Assembly: GCA_021325515.1 (NCBI GenBank)
Contig: JAJPHC010000021.1
Coordinates: 1 to 60,085, forward strand
Direction: 5' to 3'
Source of the DNA: Acidobacteriota bacterium
GTDB lineage: Bacteria > Acidobacteriota > Thermoanaerobaculia > Gp7-AA8
Length of the DNA stretch: 60,085 nucleotides
Part shown: positions 1 to 7,029 of the stretch, in pieces
Numbering within the stretch: position 1 is the first letter of the stretch
Layout: each line of letters starts with the position of its first letter
The notes under the pieces: model-generated
Database searches by the model: none
What the model was told of the DNA's origin: nothing
What the model saw: the letters and a program-made list of their open reading frames with translations, nothing else
Program-made: the position numbers and the translations under genes

Positions 1-44
1 AGAAGGTGAACTCTGCGCCGGGCTCGACGAAGAAGCCTTGAGGG

Positions 45-130
45 GATGGGACCTATGGGAGGAAGTGAGACCCGCTCGCTCCACCTATAGGTCCCATAGG
101 TCCTATAGGTCCCATCCTCCCATCCTCCCA
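45..130. repeat. ACCTATAGG-type hairpin repeat, copy 1
   Basis: A short GGGACCTATGGG arm is followed, after a variable loop, by several CCTATAGGTCC / CCCATAGGTCC submotifs and then CATCCTCCCAT. The arms are complementary, so the DNA can form a long imperfect hairpin. The same submotifs recur at 8442-8521 and 42171-42378. It lies directly beyond the 3' end of the minus-strand gene ending at 131. Confidence 0.85.
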
Positions 131-562
131 TCACACCCTGCGCGACACATCCCGCAGTCTCTCCACCAGCAGTTCGCACATCGCGACGGAGAACTTCGCC
201 AGCAACTGGGGCTCGAATGCCAGGGCTTCGGTCAGCGTTCGGTTGTCCCAGGCGCGCACGGCGGATCCTTCGCCGGCGCGCACCGACACCGTGCGCGGCG
301 AATCGTCGATGAACGACACTTCGCCGAGGACGTCGCCGGGGCCGACGGTGGCCACGACGACTTCTTTGCCATCGCGATCCGCGACGATGTCGAGGTGCCC
401 GTCTTCGATCGCGAACAGCGTCGAGTCGCTCTCTCGCGCCCGGATCAGATAGTCGCCCTCGCTGAGATAGCGCATCTTGCCGAGCTTTTCGACACGCGCA
501 CGCTCCTCGCCGGTCAGATAGCGAAAGAGTGGATGATCGGACTGCGGCGGAAAGACGTTCAT
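131..562 (-). CDS. cyclic nucleotide-binding domain protein (no HTH)
   Basis: 143 aa. Residues about 12-115 form a Crp-type beta-roll cNMP-binding domain: GDYLIRA, then LFAIEDGHLDIV, then the phosphate-binding-cassette-like GEVSFIDDSPRTVSVRA with its Arg. The ORF stops after one C-terminal helix and has no DNA-binding helix-turn-helix, so it is a stand-alone sensor domain rather than a Crp regulator. Its start lies 10 nt after the stop of the 573-1151 gene with an AGAGGA purine run between, so the two are probably co-transcribed. Whether it binds a nucleotide cannot be told from sequence alone. The partner it modulates is unknown. Confidence 0.8.
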   Translation of the reverse strand: MNVFPPQSDHPLFRYLTGEERARVEKLGKMRYLSEGDYLIRARESDSTLFAIEDGHLDIVADRDGKEVVVATVGPGDVLGEVSFIDDSPRTVSVRAGEGSAVRAWDNRTLTEALAFEPQLLAKFSVAMCELLVERLRDVSRRV

Positions 563-572
563 GTCCTCTTCA

Positions 573-1151
573 TCATGACCACTTCAGGAACCACTCGCAA
601 TGCGGCTGTCCCTTCGCGAAGCAGGTCGTCTGTTCCACCGTGATGTCCTTGGCGCCGGTGAGCTCCGTCATCCGCTCGATCCAGCCGGTGACACGGGCAC
701 AGCCGGCGGCCTCAGACGGAAAGTTGATGAGCCGGAGACGCGCGCTCTTGTCGGTCGGCTGTTCGATCTTGATCTCGCCGCGGTTGTAGAGCGAGCTCCA
801 CATCTGCGTCGCTTTTCCCAGCAGCGCCTGCGGCGTCATCACGAGCGCGAAGAACCGGTAGATCCCTTTGATCGCATCGCCCGCCGCGGCTCGTCCTGCG
901 CGCCGCGCGAATGCTTCGACCGGCTCGCCTTTCGCTCTCGCCGCCTCTTCCGTGAGGCGGTTCAGCATGTGGACCGGAACGGTCTCCGTCGCCAGAAACG
1001 GCGTCCGGAAGCGCGCTGCGAATTCGGGAGGGAGATTGCCGAGCGCGCGCTCGCGTTGCTCGGCCGTCAGATCCGTCTCGATGAACTTCTGCAGGCTCCG
1101 GACCGGGGAGCCCTTCACGGTGACGGTTGCTTCGTCGATTGCGGCTGCCAT
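573..1151 (-). CDS. DUF2378/V4R-like conserved hypothetical protein
   Basis: 192 aa starting at an ATG preceded by GGAGG (minus strand, plus-strand positions 1158-1162, 6 nt spacing); the open frame extends further upstream but would run through the promoter of the divergent transketolase. The C-terminal stretch (ARVTGWIERMTELTG ... TTCFAKGQPHCEWFLKW) has the C-x(6)-C pattern and terminal aromatic strand seen in V4R-like and myxobacterial DUF2378 (TIGR02265) proteins; the mid part is helical with an FARRAGRAAAGDAIKGIYRFF segment. Family placement is by resemblance only. It sits upstream of and is probably co-transcribed with the cNMP-binding protein, which suggests a small signalling pair. 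Confidence 0.6.
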   Translation of the reverse strand: MAAAIDEATVTVKGSPVRSLQKFIETDLTAEQRERALGNLPPEFAARFRTPFLATETVPVHMLNRLTEEAARAKGEPVEAFARRAGRAAAGDAIKGIYRFFALVMTPQALLGKATQMWSSLYNRGEIKIEQPTDKSARLRLINFPSEAAGCARVTGWIERMTELTGAKDITVEQTTCFAKGQPHCEWFLKWS

Positions 1152-1192
1152 GGTTTTCCTCCACGCACGTCCGATGGCCGCGAGATGCGATG

Positions 1193-1200
1193 AGTATAAT
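1193..1200. promoter_or_regulatory. overlapping divergent -10 elements
   Basis: The plus strand reads TATAAT at 1195-1200 and the minus strand reads TATACT over 1198-1193, so the two divergent genes appear to share one AT island as -10 box. Neither direction has a TTGACA-like -35 at 17 bp. Both genes have a normal Shine-Dalgarno downstream. Confidence 0.6.
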
Positions 1201-1221
1201 GCCGATCCTTCCGGAGGGCAC

Positions 1222-3321
1222 ATGGACGAGCAGAACAGCGCCGCAACCGCGATTGAGGTTGCCGAAGAGAGCAATCAACCAAAATTCGGTCACAAGGACA
1301 AGCTCGAAGAGCTCTGCGTCAACACGATTCGATTTCTTGCCGTCGATGCCGTCGAGAAGGCGAAGTCGGGTCATCCCGGTACGCCGATGGGGATGGCCGA
1401 CATGGCGTTCGTCCTCTGGACGGAGTTTCTGCGCCACGATCCGGCGGCGCCGAAATGGACGAATCGCGATCGCTTCGTCCTCTCCGCCGGCCACGCGTCG
1501 ATGCTGCTGTACTCGCTGCTGCATCTCACCGGCTACTCCGACATGACGATGGAGCAGCTCGAGAATTTCCGGCAGTGGGGCTCGAAGACCGCGGGGCATC
1601 CGGAGTACGGTCACGCCACCGGCATCGAAGTCACGACCGGGCCTCTCGGCCAGGGCATCGCGCACGCCACGGGCATGGCGCTCGGCGAGAAGATGCTCGC
1701 GGCGCGGTTCAACGGCAGCGATGCATTCAAGCCGGTCGATCACTACATCTACGGCATCTGTTCCGACGGCGATCTGGAGGAAGGCATCAGCCATGAGGCC
1801 GCGTCGATCGCCGGTCATCTCGGCCTCGGCAATCTGATCTTCTTCTACGACGACAACAACATCTCGATCGAAGGAGAGACGCGTCTCTCGTTCTCCGAGG
1901 ATGTGAAGAAGCGCTTCGAGTCGTACGGGTGGCACGTGCTGAAGATCGACGGACACGATCGCGATGCGATCCGCAAGGCGCTGCGCCGCGCGCAGAAGGA
2001 GACGTCGAAGCCGTCGCTCATCATCGCCAAAACGATCATCGGCTGGGGCTCGCCGAAGTATCACGGCACGGCGCGTGCGCATGGCGAGCCGCTCGGCGCG
2101 GATGAGGTGAAGGCGACGAAGCAGGCGCTCGGCTGGCCGGTCGAGCCGGCGTTCTACGTGCCCGATGAAGTGCGGGCCGAGTTCGCGCGGAAGACGAAGA
2201 AGCAGGCACGCTCGCGCAAGGTGTGGGAGAAGGGCTTCAAGGAATGGCGCGAGCGCAATCCGCAAATGGCGGAGGAGTGGGACCGCTACTGGAATCACAC
2301 GCTGCCGGAAGGCTTCGAGATGCAGCTCGTCGAGGCGGGCAAATCGGATAAGGCGCTCGCGACGCGCGCGCTCTCCGGACAAGTCATTCAGAAACTCGCG
2401 GCGATTGCGCCATTCGTCGTCGGCGGTTCCGCGGATCTCGCGCCGTCGACGAACACGTTGATCAAGGACGCGACGTCCATCGAGCGTCCGAAAGGGGAGG
2501 AGTCGCACGCCCCGAACGCGGACATCTTCAAAGGCCGCAATCTTCATTTCGGGATTCGCGAGCACGGCATGGGGGCGATTCTCAACGGCCTCACGCTGTA
2601 CGGCGCGTGGCGTGCGTACGGCGCGACGTTCCTCATCTTCTCCGACTACATGCGTGCCTCGGTCCGGCTCGCGTGCCTGATGAACATCCCTTCGATCTTC
2701 ATCTACACGCACGATTCCGTCTTCCTCGGCGAGGACGGCCCGACGCATCAGCCGATCGAGCATCTCTGGGCCCTGCGCTACATCCCCAACATGACGCTGT
2801 TCCGTCCGTCGGATGGCGCGGAGACGGCGATGGCGTGGGCGTGGGCCGTGGCAAAGGCGCAGGGGCCGACCGTGATCGTGCTGACGCGGCAGAAGCTCGA
2901 GCCGCTGCCGCATGGCGATGGATTCGACGCGCATCAGATCTGGCGCGGCGCGTACGTCCTCGACCGGTACACCGAGGGCGACATCACGCTGATCGCCACC
3001 GGGTCGGAGACGCCGCTGGCCGTCAAGACGGCGGATCTGCTGAAGGAGCAGGGTGTCCGGGCGCGCGTGGTCTCGGCGCCATGTCTCGATCTCTTCGATC
3101 GTCAACCAGTTGACTATCAGAACGAAGTCCTCGGTGACCGCTCGAAGGTCGTCGCGATCGAAGCCGGGCGCTCCAACGGCTGGTATCAGTACGTGAACCA
3201 CGATGCGCTGGTGATCGGCATCGACACGTTCGGCCATTCCGCCCCGTACGAGCAGATTGCCGAGCATCTCGGCTTCACGCCGGAGAAGATCGCGGCGAGG
3301 ATCAGGGAGTGGCGCAGCTGA
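1222..3321 (+). CDS. tkt: transketolase
   Basis: 699 aa. Transfers two-carbon ketol units in the non-oxidative pentose phosphate pathway, using thiamine diphosphate. The TPP motif is present (SDGDLEEG at residues 181-188 through DNN at 211-213), as are the N-terminal KAKSGHPGTPMGMAD, LSAGHASMLLYSLL and the transketolase-specific HPEYGHATGIEVTTGPLGQG. The Pyr domain follows (GGSADLAPSTNT, FGIREHGMGAI, THDSVFLGEDGPTHQPIEHL) and the C-terminal domain is complete. The ATG at 1222 has GGAGGG 5-10 nt upstream; the open frame continues upstream only as antisense to the divergent gene. Length is normal for bacterial TktA. A cytosolic, monocistronic or leading gene with its own TATAAT promoter. Confidence 0.97.
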   Translation: MDEQNSAATAIEVAEESNQPKFGHKDKLEELCVNTIRFLAVDAVEKAKSGHPGTPMGMADMAFVLWTEFLRHDPAAPKWTNRDRFVLSAGHASMLLYSLLHLTGYSDMTMEQLENFRQWGSKTAGHPEYGHATGIEVTTGPLGQGIAHATGMALGEKMLAARFNGSDAFKPVDHYIYGICSDGDLEEGISHEAASIAGHLGLGNLIFFYDDNNISIEGETRLSFSEDVKKRFESYGWHVLKIDGHDRDAIRKALRRAQKETSKPSLIIAKTIIGWGSPKYHGTARAHGEPLGADEVKATKQALGWPVEPAFYVPDEVRAEFARKTKKQARSRKVWEKGFKEWRERNPQMAEEWDRYWNHTLPEGFEMQLVEAGKSDKALATRALSGQVIQKLAAIAPFVVGGSADLAPSTNTLIKDATSIERPKGEESHAPNADIFKGRNLHFGIREHGMGAILNGLTLYGAWRAYGATFLIFSDYMRASVRLACLMNIPSIFIYTHDSVFLGEDGPTHQPIEHLWALRYIPNMTLFRPSDGAETAMAWAWAVAKAQGPTVIVLTRQKLEPLPHGDGFDAHQIWRGAYVLDRYTEGDITLIATGSETPLAVKTADLLKEQGVRARVVSAPCLDLFDRQPVDYQNEVLGDRSKVVAIEAGRSNGWYQYVNHDALVIGIDTFGHSAPYEQIAEHLGFTPEKIAARIREWRS

Positions 3322-3363
3322 TCCTTACGGTGCCGGGCACGCGTTGCGCAGGGGATTCGAGGC

Positions 3364-3585
3364 ATGGCTCGAGGATGGGAAAGCAAGTCCGTTGAGTCGC
3401 AGCAGGAAGAGCGCGGTGCGCTCGCGCGCGGTGAGGTCGATCTCAGGCAGAAAAAGCGCGAGAGCATCGAGATGTCGCGGCGCCGTGTGATGAACGAGCT
3501 GAGCAACGCACGCTCGGACGTGCATCGCACGGCGCTGCAGAATGCGCTGAGGCATCTCGATGACGAGTTGAGCAGGCTGGGCTAG
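3364..3585 (+). CDS. small charged hypothetical protein
   Basis: 73 aa, highly charged and predicted mostly helical (RQKKRESIEMSRRRVMNEL and ALQNALRHLDDELSRLG), compatible with a short coiled coil. No recognised family. Starts 42 nt after transketolase; no good Shine-Dalgarno. Its last codons overlap the stop of the convergent patatin gene in a CTAG palindrome. It could be a real small protein or a chance frame; the heptad-like pattern and position argue mildly for real. Confidence 0.4.
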   Translation: MARGWESKSVESQQEERGALARGEVDLRQKKRESIEMSRRRVMNELSNARSDVHRTALQNALRHLDDELSRLG

Positions 3586-4436
3586 CCGGCGCCCGCTCGG
3601 CGAAAGAGCTCCCTGACCGCGACGAGATGCGCGGAGAACGCGCGTCGTTTTGCTGCGAGATCGCATTCGGAATGCCGCTCGCCCAGCAGCACTTCGCGCG
3701 TGCGCAGTGCGCCGAGGTTTGCGATTGGCGCGAGCCGTTCCCAGCGGCGCTCCAGGAACCCGAGCGGCAGCCGGTGCCGCGGACGGATGACGATGACGCG
3801 GTCGCGGTACTCCGCGGCGATCTCATGCTCATAGTCCTCGGGGTGCCTGTAGAGGCCTCCCTCGCTCTCGCCTTTCATCGTGATCAGCACGACCGCATCG
3901 CAGCCGCGCGCGAAGAGAAATTCGTAGGGGATGTTGTTCGTCCAGCCGCCGTCGCCGTACGGCTCGCCATCGATGTCCAGAGGATGCGTGTAGAACGGGC
4001 GCAGATAGTTGCTCGCGAGGAGCAGACGGAACGGATCGCTGGTCTCGCGCAGATCGAAGATCACGTTCTGCCGGTCGCGAAGCCGAGTCAGGGCGATGTA
4101 CACCGGCATCCTGAATCGCGGTCCGATGTAGCGTGCGAATCCGCGCTCGTGCAGCCGCGACCAGATGAACGGCGAGTGTTCGCGGAACAGATTGCGGAGA
4201 TCGATGTACGGCATGCGGCAGAAGAAGCGCCAGTAGTAGCGAAGGCGATCGGCGTTTCCGGCCGCGACCGCCGCCGCGTTCCACGCCCCGGCGGAGACGC
4301 CGAGGGTCATGGCCGGAGTGACACCGAGCTTCATCAGCTCTTCGACGGCGCCCACCTGGAAGATGCAGCGCGCCGAGCCGCCCGAGAAGAGGAAGCCGGG
4401 CGTTTTCGCAGATCGGAGGAGCTCGAGCGGCGTCAC
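3582..4436 (-). CDS. patatin-like phospholipase / acyl hydrolase
   Basis: 284 aa from the GTG at 4436. The patatin hallmarks are present: oxyanion-loop FLFSGGSARCIFQVGAVEEL, nucleophile elbow GVSAG, and the catalytic Asp in YGDGGWTNNIPYEFL, giving the Ser-Asp dyad of patatin-like lipid acyl hydrolases. LLLASNYLRPFYTHPLDIDGEPYGDGG is typical of bacterial patatins. An ATG at 4475 in the same frame would overlap the divergent beta-lactamase start; I prefer the GTG because TATTCT (plus positions 4443-4448) lies 6 nt before it. No signal peptide, so probably cytosolic or membrane-associated. Substrate unknown. Confidence 0.88.
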   Translation of the reverse strand: MTPLELLRSAKTPGFLFSGGSARCIFQVGAVEELMKLGVTPAMTLGVSAGAWNAAAVAAGNADRLRYYWRFFCRMPYIDLRNLFREHSPFIWSRLHERGFARYIGPRFRMPVYIALTRLRDRQNVIFDLRETSDPFRLLLASNYLRPFYTHPLDIDGEPYGDGGWTNNIPYEFLFARGCDAVVLITMKGESEGGLYRHPEDYEHEIAAEYRDRVIVIRPRHRLPLGFLERRWERLAPIANLGALRTREVLLGERHSECDLAAKRRAFSAHLVAVRELFRRAGAG

Positions 4437-4442
4437 GCGCGA

Positions 4443-4459
4443 AGAATACCCAATAGAAT
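4443..4459. promoter_or_regulatory. back-to-back -10 hexamers for patatin and beta-lactamase-like genes
   Basis: Minus-strand TATTCT (4448-4443) lies 6 nt before the patatin GTG; plus-strand TAGAAT (4454-4459) lies 8 nt before the ATG at 4468. Both imply start sites at or very near the first codon. Confidence 0.5.
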
Positions 4460-4467
4460 CCTCTTCG

Positions 4468-5373
4468 ATGCGCATTCGTCTCGTGGTCCTTCTTCTCCTC
4501 GCCGCCGCCGCCCGCGCCGACTATCGCGAATTCAAGGAGTTCCCGGTCGATCCGTCGATCGAGACGAAGCTTCGCCACGTCGCCGACGCCACGGTCAAAG
4601 AGTTCCCGAAGCTGAAGCCCGAGGATCTGTCGATGACCGTCATCGACATGACGACGATGTCGACGATCTCGCGCGGCGATTACCGCGGTGACGCAGCGTT
4701 CTATCCGGCCTCCGTCGTCAAGCTCTTCTTCATGGCCGAGGCGTTTCATCAGAAAGTGCAGTCGCAGCCGGACATGCCGCGCGCGCTGGGGGAGATGATG
4801 CGGATCTCCGACAACGACGCCGCGGCGTTCATCATGGATGTCATCAGCGACACCGCGGCTGGTCCCGAGCTGGATGGGCGCGCGCTGAAGAAGTTCATCG
4901 ACAAGCGCTCGGTGATCAATCGCTGGCTCACGCCTCTCGGCTACGACATCAGCGCGATGGCGAAGCCGTGGAGCTTCAGTCCCTACGGCCGCGAGATGCA
5001 GCTCCTCGGCGCCAACCGTGAGAACCGCAATCGCGCGACGACGAACGCGATCGCGTCCCTCATGCTCTGGATCGTTCGCGGCCGCGCGGTATCGCCGGAG
5101 GCGAGCAAGGCGATGATGGAGCTGCTGGCGCGGCCGCTCGATCCGCCTCGCAGCGATGAGAATCAGGTGAAGGAATTCATCGGCGAGTCGCTGCCGAAGG
5201 GCTCGAAGCTCTGGTCCAAGGCGGGATGGACGAGCGAGGTGCGCCACGACGCCGCGTATGTCGAGCTCCCTTCCGGGAGGAAGTACATCGTCGTGATCTT
5301 CACGCGAGGCGTCGCCGATGACGTGAAGCTGGTTCCGTCGATTGCAGCGAAGATTTTCGCGGAGATGGAGTAG
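4468..5373 (+). CDS. class A beta-lactamase-like serine hydrolase, exported
   Basis: 301 aa with a signal peptide (MRIRLVVLLLLAAAARA). Serine beta-lactamase/PBP fold motifs appear in order: SxxK as S82-VV-K85, SDN at 114-116, and a KTG-box equivalent KAG at 251-253. The YRGDAAFYPASVVKLFF region matches the class A beta-lactamase superfamily. The KTG Thr is Ala, and the omega-loop ExxLN motif is not obvious, so it may be a beta-lactamase-related esterase or peptidase instead of a resistance enzyme. The upstream frame is antisense to patatin, so I start at 4468. The next gene overlaps its stop by 1 nt (TAGTG). Confidence 0.8.
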   Translation: MRIRLVVLLLLAAAARADYREFKEFPVDPSIETKLRHVADATVKEFPKLKPEDLSMTVIDMTTMSTISRGDYRGDAAFYPASVVKLFFMAEAFHQKVQSQPDMPRALGEMMRISDNDAAAFIMDVISDTAAGPELDGRALKKFIDKRSVINRWLTPLGYDISAMAKPWSFSPYGREMQLLGANRENRNRATTNAIASLMLWIVRGRAVSPEASKAMMELLARPLDPPRSDENQVKEFIGESLPKGSKLWSKAGWTSEVRHDAAYVELPSGRKYIVVIFTRGVADDVKLVPSIAAKIFAEME

Positions 5374-5702
5374 TGCAGGATTACATGGCCGCGGTCTGCG
5401 TCGTGTTGCCGCAGCCAACGCGAGTGAGAATCGCGCCGCGCGCGGCAATCGTCCTGGCCGAGATGTCGGCGACCGGCGCGCACGAGCCGGACGAGATCAT
5501 GGCGATCGGCTACTACCGCAACGTGGCCCTGCGCGCCGAAGCGGATCATGTGAAGCATGTGCTCGAGAGCTTCGTGCGCGATGGCGAGATCCATTGGGGC
5601 GAGACCGCATGGCACGAGATGGAGCCGCACGAGATTCCTCCGACGGCGCGAGAAGGCGTCTGGTTCGCCGGCAGTCCCGACTATTTCAGTCACTGGACGT
5701 GA
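5373..5702 (+). CDS. hypothetical protein coupled to the beta-lactamase-like gene
   Basis: 109 aa; GTG start overlaps the upstream TAG (TAGTG), which suggests translational coupling. Contains HVKHVLESFVRDGEIHWGETAWHEMEPHEIPPT and ends SPDYFSHWT. No signal peptide or membrane segment; acidic and His-rich in the C-terminal half. I do not recognise the family. Confidence 0.6.
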   Translation: MQDYMAAVCVVLPQPTRVRIAPRAAIVLAEMSATGAHEPDEIMAIGYYRNVALRAEADHVKHVLESFVRDGEIHWGETAWHEMEPHEIPPTAREGVWFAGSPDYFSHWT

Positions 5703-5792
5703 TGGGGGGCGAAGAGCGAAATTCAGAGTTGCACGGCGGGAGCGGGAAGCTCGTGTGGTGGGGCGATCGGGTGATTCTTTCGCGGTGCTTTG

Positions 5793-5888
5793 AAAAGCGA
5801 AATGCAGAACGCAGAACGCAGAATGAAGAATTGAGAAAGAGCGACGCGCGAAGCGCCACATCAAGTCTGAATTCTGAATTTCGCTTTT
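5793..5888. repeat. GAATTCAG-type inverted repeat, copy 1
   Basis: Begins AAAAGCGAAAT (5793-5803) and ends with the exact complement ATTTCGCTTTT (5878-5888). Inside each terminus are degenerate CAGAACG / CTGAATT units. Related to 23337-23469, where the two half-units are arranged the other way round. It fills most of the 5703-5941 intergenic region; nothing else is visible there. Confidence 0.8.
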
Positions 5889-5941
5889 GACTCTCGTCAG
5901 AGCGGCGAATCCGGAACCCTCGCACATCCGTATTGGAGGGC

Positions 5942-6352
5942 ATGGAAACGAACAAGCACATCGTTCGCCGCCTCGTCAGCGAGGCTCAGCAGGGGAGAGA
6001 CGTCAGCGTCGTCGACGAATTGCTCTCGCCGAATTTCGTCGATCATTCGCCGATGCCCGGCGTGGAGCCGACACGCGATGGGGTGAAGATTCTCTTCGGC
6101 GCGCTGCACGCGGCGTTCCCCGATCTGACCGTGACGATTCACGATCAGATTGCGGAGGGCGACAAGGTCGTCACGCACAAGACCTTCACCGGCACGCACC
6201 GCGGCGACTTCCTCGGCATTCCCGCGAGCGGCAATGCGATCGACTTCGAAGTGATCGACATCCTGCGCGTGCGTGGCGAGAAGATCACGGACCATTGGGC
6301 GGTCATCGACAAGCTCACGCTGATGAAGCAGCTCGGCGCGGTGCAGAGCTGA
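5942..6352 (+). CDS. SnoaL-like / ester cyclase family protein
   Basis: 136 aa. The NTF2-like SnoaL fold signature is clear: RRLVSEAQQGRDVSVVDELLSPNFVDHSPMPGVEPTRDG, FPDLTVTIHDQIAEGDKVVTHKTFTGTHRGDFLGIPASG, and the C-terminal ITDHWAVIDKLTLMKQLG. Such proteins are small alpha+beta barrels acting as cyclases, isomerases or binding proteins. A TTG nine bases upstream is a possible alternative start. GGAGGG sits only one base before the ATG, too close for normal Shine-Dalgarno use. Substrate unknown. Confidence 0.85.
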   Translation: METNKHIVRRLVSEAQQGRDVSVVDELLSPNFVDHSPMPGVEPTRDGVKILFGALHAAFPDLTVTIHDQIAEGDKVVTHKTFTGTHRGDFLGIPASGNAIDFEVIDILRVRGEKITDHWAVIDKLTLMKQLGAVQS

Positions 6353-6365
6353 AGCCGATTCAGCG

Positions 6366-7001
6366 CTAACGCTCGGGATGAGCTCCGAGGAAGATCAGCT
6401 CCACGCCGGGAATGTCGAGCATGTCGCGCTCCAGCGGGATGTAGCGCCGGCCGCGGAAGCGATCGGCGAAGAGCGGGCGCGGCACTTCCACATGGACCTC
6501 GTATTCGGGGAAGAGCTCTTCCTGCAGCGGCGGCACCTCGGCGAGTCCCCACGCCGCCGGATCAGGGTTGGCGGCCATCACGATGAAATCGCCGGAGCTC
6601 TCGACGTCGACGTCGCGCTCATCGCGCAGCGCAGCGTTGAATGCGAAATGCGTGTGGCCTTCATGCGACGTCAATGAATACATCCCTTCCGCCGCGACGC
6701 GCGCGGCAGGGAGATAGCGAGCGCCGCGCGTCTTCGTCAGATACGTGTGGGCGTCGAGCGCCGCGGCGACGTGCAGCGGATCGCTGACGAGATCGACGAA
6801 TCCCCAGAAGCGGTCGCGCAGATGCTTGCGTCCGGCAGCGATGATGCGCTGCTGCTGCCCGTCCGACGGCGCGAGCACGATCAGCAGCCGCTGCACATCG
6901 GCGAGCGATTCCACCTCTTCGTGCTCGACCCGCGGGCGATAGAGAATCGAAATGTTCCCCTGCTCCAGGATCTCCACCCGTTGCTCGACGGCGCGCCCCA
7001 T
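6366..7001 (-). CDS. conserved hypothetical protein
   Basis: 211 aa from the ATG at 7001; the frame is open further upstream but there it is antisense to the plus-strand acyltransferase. Contains VQRLLIVLAPSDGQQQRIIAAGRKHLRDRFWGFVDLVSDP, HTYLTKTRGARYLPAARVAAEGMYSL, and HTHFAFNAAL, and ends with LERDMLDIPGVELIFLGAHPER. No signal peptide or transmembrane segment. I do not recognise the family. Divergent from the acyltransferase with 28 bp between starts; a minus-strand GATTCT lies 10 nt before the ATG. Confidence 0.65.
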   Translation of the reverse strand: MGRAVEQRVEILEQGNISILYRPRVEHEEVESLADVQRLLIVLAPSDGQQQRIIAAGRKHLRDRFWGFVDLVSDPLHVAAALDAHTYLTKTRGARYLPAARVAAEGMYSLTSHEGHTHFAFNAALRDERDVDVESSGDFIVMAANPDPAAWGLAEVPPLQEELFPEYEVHVEVPRPLFADRFRGRRYIPLERDMLDIPGVELIFLGAHPER

Positions 7002-7010
7002 ACCCTGGGC

Positions 7011-7016
7011 TAGAAT
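7011..7016 (+). promoter_or_regulatory. -10 hexamer TAGAAT
   Basis: Ends 13 nt before the ATG at 7030, implying a leader of only a few nucleotides. No Shine-Dalgarno is present in that space. Confidence 0.45.
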
Positions 7017-7029
7017 CAAAAACACGGCC

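Noticed and set aside
1-44. Partial gene at the left edge
   Set aside because: A plus frame ends with TGA at 39-41 and a minus frame reads GFFVEPGAEFTF, but about 40 bases cannot decide either.
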